Positions 7,311 through 9,550 of a stretch of 9,550 nt of DNA are shown here, piece by piece. The number at the start of each line of letters is the position of its first letter. Positions within the stretch are counted from its first letter, which is position 1. A program made the position numbers and the translations under genes. Origin of the DNA: an uncultured Frankineae bacterium (lineage in GTDB: Bacteria; Actinomycetota; Actinomycetes; Mycobacteriales; SCTD01); contig CADCUE010000178.1 of NCBI GenBank assembly GCA_902805805.1, forward strand, positions 1 through 9,550, written 5' to 3'. The notes beneath the pieces were generated by a model, which worked only from the letters and a program-made list of their open reading frames with translations, did not search any database and was not told where the DNA came from.

Positions 7311-8600
7311 GTCGACGACCCGCTGGGCCTTGCCCTCGGAGCGCCTCAGCGTCTCGGGCTCGACGACGTCGCACGAGACGTTGACGCCGACGTTCTCCTT
7401 GATCAGCGCGCAGAGCCGCGAGGCCTGCTGCGCGCGCTCGTCGGCGGCGCAGTCCGGCCGCGCCTCGACGCGGACCGTCAGCTCGTCGAGGCGCTGCGGC
7501 CGGCTCAGCACCAGCTGGTAGTGGGGTGAGAGCCCGGGCACCCGCAGCAGCAGCTCCTCCACCTGGGTCGGGAAGACGTTCACCCCGCGCAGGATGATCA
7601 TGTCGTCCGAGCGTCCGGTGATCTTCTCCATGCGGCGCATCGTGCGGGCGGTGCCCGGCAGCAGTCGCGTCAGGTCGCGGGTGCGGTAGCGGACGATCGG
7701 CAGCGCCTGCTTGGTCAGGGAGGTGAACACCAGCTCGCCCTCCTCGCCGTCGGGGAGCACCGCGCCGGTCTCCGGGTCGATCACCTCGGGGTAGAAGTGG
7801 TCCTCCCAGACGTGCAACCCGTCCTTGGTCTCGACGCACTCGCTGGCGACACCCGGGCCCATCACCTCGGACAGGCCGTAGATGTCCACCGCGTGCAGGC
7901 CGGCCCGCTCCTCGAGCTCGCGCCGCATGTCCTCGGTCCACGGCTCCGCGCCGAAGATGCCGATGCGCAGCGAGCTCTGCCGTGGGTCCAGGCCCTGGCG
8001 CTCGAACTCGTCGAGCAGCGCGAGCATGTAGGACGGCGTGACCATGATGATGTCCGGGCGGAAGTCGGTGATCAGCCGGACCTGCCGCTCGGTCTGCCCG
8101 CCGGACACGGGGATGACGGTGCACCCGAGCCGCTCGGCGCCGTAGTGGGCCCCGAGACCGCCGGTGAACAGGCCGTACCCGTAGGCGATGTGGCACGTCA
8201 TCCCGCGGCGGCCGCCGGCGGCGCGGATGCTGCGCGCGACGACGTCGGCCCACGTGGAGAGGTCGCGCTCGGTGTAGCCGACGACGGTCGGCTGCCCGGT
8301 CGTACCGCTGCTGGCGTGGATCCGGCGCACCTGGTCCTGCGGCACGGCGAACATGCCGTACGGGTAGTTCGCCCGCAGGTCCGCCTTGGTCGTGAAGGGG
8401 AAGTGCCGCAGGTCGGCCAGCTCGGTCAGGTCACCCGGCTCCACGCCGGCTGCGTCGAAGGCCGACCGGTAGTGCGGCACGTTGGCGTAGGCGTGCGCCA
8501 GGCTCCAGCGCAGTCGCTCGAGCTGCAGTGCGGCGAGCTGCTCGCGCGGCGCGATCTCGATCGGGTCGAGCAGAGAGGGATCGGGCGTCAGGTCCTGCAC
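7296..8600 (-). CDS. paaK: phenylacetate-CoA ligase PaaK
   Basis: An ANL-superfamily adenylate-forming enzyme that converts phenylacetate, ATP and CoA to phenylacetyl-CoA, the first committed step and the source of the epoxidase substrate and of the likely inducer. The 434 residues match the family (~437 in E. coli). Motifs: phosphate-binding loop SSGTTGQPT (97-105); FGAEPWTE (216-223); YGLSE (241-245) in the adenylate-binding site; RYRTRDL (304-310) with the ribose-binding Asp; the hinge KITGRSDDMIILRGVNVFP (326-344); and the C-terminal catalytic Lys424 in SEGKAQR. The N-terminus has the ERLRWSLAHAYANVPHYR pattern of PaaK. The GTG start at 8600 is chosen for its GGAGG (complement of 8606-8610) five bases upstream. 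The frame is open further upstream but overlaps paaI. The 76 bases between paaI and paaK hold no clear promoter or PaaR-like site, so co-transcription with paaH and paaI is likely. Confidence 0.97.
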   Translation of the reverse strand: MQDLTPDPSLLDPIEIAPREQLAALQLERLRWSLAHAYANVPHYRSAFDAAGVEPGDLTELADLRHFPFTTKADLRANYPYGMFAVPQDQVRRIHASSGTTGQPTVVGYTERDLSTWADVVARSIRAAGGRRGMTCHIAYGYGLFTGGLGAHYGAERLGCTVIPVSGGQTERQVRLITDFRPDIIMVTPSYMLALLDEFERQGLDPRQSSLRIGIFGAEPWTEDMRRELEERAGLHAVDIYGLSEVMGPGVASECVETKDGLHVWEDHFYPEVIDPETGAVLPDGEEGELVFTSLTKQALPIVRYRTRDLTRLLPGTARTMRRMEKITGRSDDMIILRGVNVFPTQVEELLLRVPGLSPHYQLVLSRPQRLDELTVRVEARPDCAADERAQQASRLCALIKENVGVNVSCDVVEPETLRRSEGKAQRVVDLRPA

Positions 8601-8676
8601 GGGAGCCTCCGGAGGCGGTGGGCGGACAGGGAGCTGGGGGGCCTGAGATGCGTGCTCGGGTCGACCTGCGCCGCAG

Positions 8677-9153
8677 TCACGAGAGGTCCTCGGGCGCGGC
8701 GGGGAGGTGCTCGGCGGGCCTGGGGGGCGGGAGAGCGCGGCTGCGGCCGCGGAACTCGAGGACGGGCTCGCCACCTCGGGAGACGGTCACGTCGTACAGG
8801 CCGCTGCGGCCGCGCAGGGAGCGCTCGACGGCGGTCGCCACCAGCTCGTCCCCCTCGTGCACGGGGGCGAGGAAGGTGACGTCGGCGCCGGCGGCCACCA
8901 CGGGCAGTCCGCGGGTGTTGCAGGAGAAGGCGAAGGCGGAGTCGGCGAGCAGGAACAGGTAGCCGCCGTGGCAGATCCCGTGCCCGTTGACCATGTCGGC
9001 GCGCACCGTCATCCGCGCGGTCGCGCGGCCCGGCGCGACGTCGCTGATGCGGATCCCGAGCGCCCGGCTGGCGGCGTCGTCGGCCCACATCTCGTCGGCC
9101 TGTCGCTCGGCGCGCTGCTGAGCGCTCGTCTCCGGCTCCGGGCGCTCACCCAC
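8677..9153 (-). CDS. paaI: hydroxyphenylacetyl-CoA thioesterase PaaI
   Basis: A hot-dog-fold acyl-CoA thioesterase that hydrolyses (hydroxy)phenylacetyl-CoA and related dead-end esters, freeing CoA when the pathway stalls. The 158 residues compare with ~140 in E. coli; the surplus is a charged N-terminus and a Pro-rich tail. The active-site region MVNGHGICHGGYLFLLADSAFAFSCN is strongly conserved: Asn56, the HGG at 62-64 and the catalytic Asp71 of LADSAFA. The later GLYDVTV and LEFRGRS strands also match. The GTG start at 9153 lies inside the end of paaH with an eight-base overlap (9146-9153) and has no good ribosome site, suggesting coupling to paaH. The next in-frame start (Met22) would still leave the hot-dog domain whole, so the start is less certain than the identity. 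Confidence 0.94.
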   Translation of the reverse strand: MGERPEPETSAQQRAERQADEMWADDAASRALGIRISDVAPGRATARMTVRADMVNGHGICHGGYLFLLADSAFAFSCNTRGLPVVAAGADVTFLAPVHEGDELVATAVERSLRGRSGLYDVTVSRGGEPVLEFRGRSRALPPPRPAEHLPAAPEDLS

Positions 9154-9550
9154 GGAGCGCGGCGCCTCGAACGGCTGCGGTGCGCAGCGGTGTGCTCACC
9201 CGGAAGCGCCCGCCGGGCAGGTGCTGCTCCAGGGTGTCGAGCAACCGGACCAGCTCCGCGGGCCCGACGCGGTCGCCCCACTCCAGCGGCCCGACGGGGT
9301 AGTTCAGCCCGAGCTGCACCGCGTCGTCCAGCACGCTCGCCGGCATCCGCTGGCGGGACGCGAGGTCGACCGCCTCGTCGACGAGCAGCGCGACGGTGCG
9401 TGCCAGCAGGAGTCCTGGCGTGTCCGGCAGCGGGGTCAGCGCGACCTGAGCCCCGGCGAGCAGTGCCGCCAGCTCGGGCAGCAGGTCGTCCGAGGACGCC
9501 GTGGCGCCCACCCGCGACGTCCTCGCCAGGTCGAGCGCGAGGTCGAGCAG
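9146..9550 (-). CDS. paaH: 3-hydroxyacyl-CoA dehydrogenase PaaH, C-terminal part (5' partial)
   Basis: The last 134 residues of a 3-hydroxyacyl-CoA dehydrogenase; the reading frame stays open to the right edge, so the N-terminal NAD-binding part is outside the window. The visible region holds the final C-terminal helical 3HCDH domain: LLLARTVALLVDEAVDLASR, then VLDDAVQLGLNYPVGPLEWGDRVGPAELVRLLDTLEQHL and a GRFRVSTPLRTAAVRG tail. This closely follows the end of E. coli PaaH (LGVNYPYGPLAWG ... LLENLQHHYGEERYRP...LLR as I recall it). PaaH oxidises 3-hydroxyadipyl-CoA to 3-oxoadipyl-CoA with NAD+, near the end of the phenylacetate pathway. A 3-hydroxybutyryl-CoA dehydrogenase paralogue is the alternative from sequence alone, but the paaI overlap and context favour PaaH. 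Its stop overlaps the paaI start by eight bases. Confidence 0.9.
   Translation of the reverse strand: MLDLALDLARTSRVGATASSDDLLPELAALLAGAQVALTPLPDTPGLLLARTVALLVDEAVDLASRQRMPASVLDDAVQLGLNYPVGPLEWGDRVGPAELVRLLDTLEQHLPGGRFRVSTPLRTAAVRGAALRG

Noticed and set aside
6682..8253. A 523-codon minus-strand frame covering the TetR gene and the paaK 3' part.
   Set aside because: It is out of frame with paaK and antisense to the TetR gene, with no domain features.
1..9550. Search by eye for CRISPR arrays, tRNA or rRNA genes, insertion sequences, long repeats or attachment sites.
   Set aside because: None found: nearly all the sequence is accounted for by pathway genes, and the few gaps hold only the hairpins and promoter elements listed.

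Overview
The window is very GC-rich, densely packed DNA from an actinobacterium (Actinomycetota). The evidence is the strong G/C bias at third codon positions, GTG as the start codon of every gene whose start is visible, a furA-katG pair, and phenylacetate (paa) genes that read like other actinobacterial homologues. The genus cannot be fixed from the sequence alone. Nothing suggests a mobile element, CRISPR array, RNA gene or foreign island, and no gap between genes exceeds about 135 bases.

Left part (1-2670, plus strand): the 3' end of a Fur-family regulator (furA) is followed after 22 bases by a complete bifunctional catalase-peroxidase gene (katG). This is an oxidative-stress unit of the type found in mycobacteria and streptomycetes. 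A strong GC-rich hairpin after katG separates it from the convergent paa genes.

Middle part (2736-6608, minus strand): paaABCDE encodes the ring-1,2-phenylacetyl-CoA epoxidase (PaaA catalytic diiron subunit, PaaC structural partner, PaaB bridging subunit, PaaE reductase) and the accessory protein PaaD. Starts and stops of paaA/B, B/C and C/D overlap by four bases (GTGA). Upstream of paaA are a perfect TTGACA -35 box, a plausible -10 box and a dyad with core ACCGAACGAACGGT that resembles the PaaR-type TetR operator described in corynebacteria.

Right part (6673-9550): a TetR-family regulator gene (probable paaR) is divergent from paaA. It is followed, tail to tail with only five bases between stop codons, by paaK (phenylacetate-CoA ligase), paaI (hot-dog thioesterase) and the 3' end of paaH (3-hydroxyacyl-CoA dehydrogenase), all on the minus strand.

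Together the paa genes cover activation of phenylacetate to its CoA thioester (PaaK), epoxidation of the ring (PaaABCDE), rescue of dead-end CoA esters (PaaI) and a late beta-oxidation step (PaaH). The TetR protein is the likely phenylacetyl-CoA-responsive repressor. The isomerase and ring-opening genes (paaG, paaZ) and paaF/paaJ are not in the window and may lie beyond the right edge. This is a known pathway. The points that most deserve a check are the regulatory layout around 6540-6675, the run of GTG starts, and the tail-to-tail hairpin at 7276-7310.
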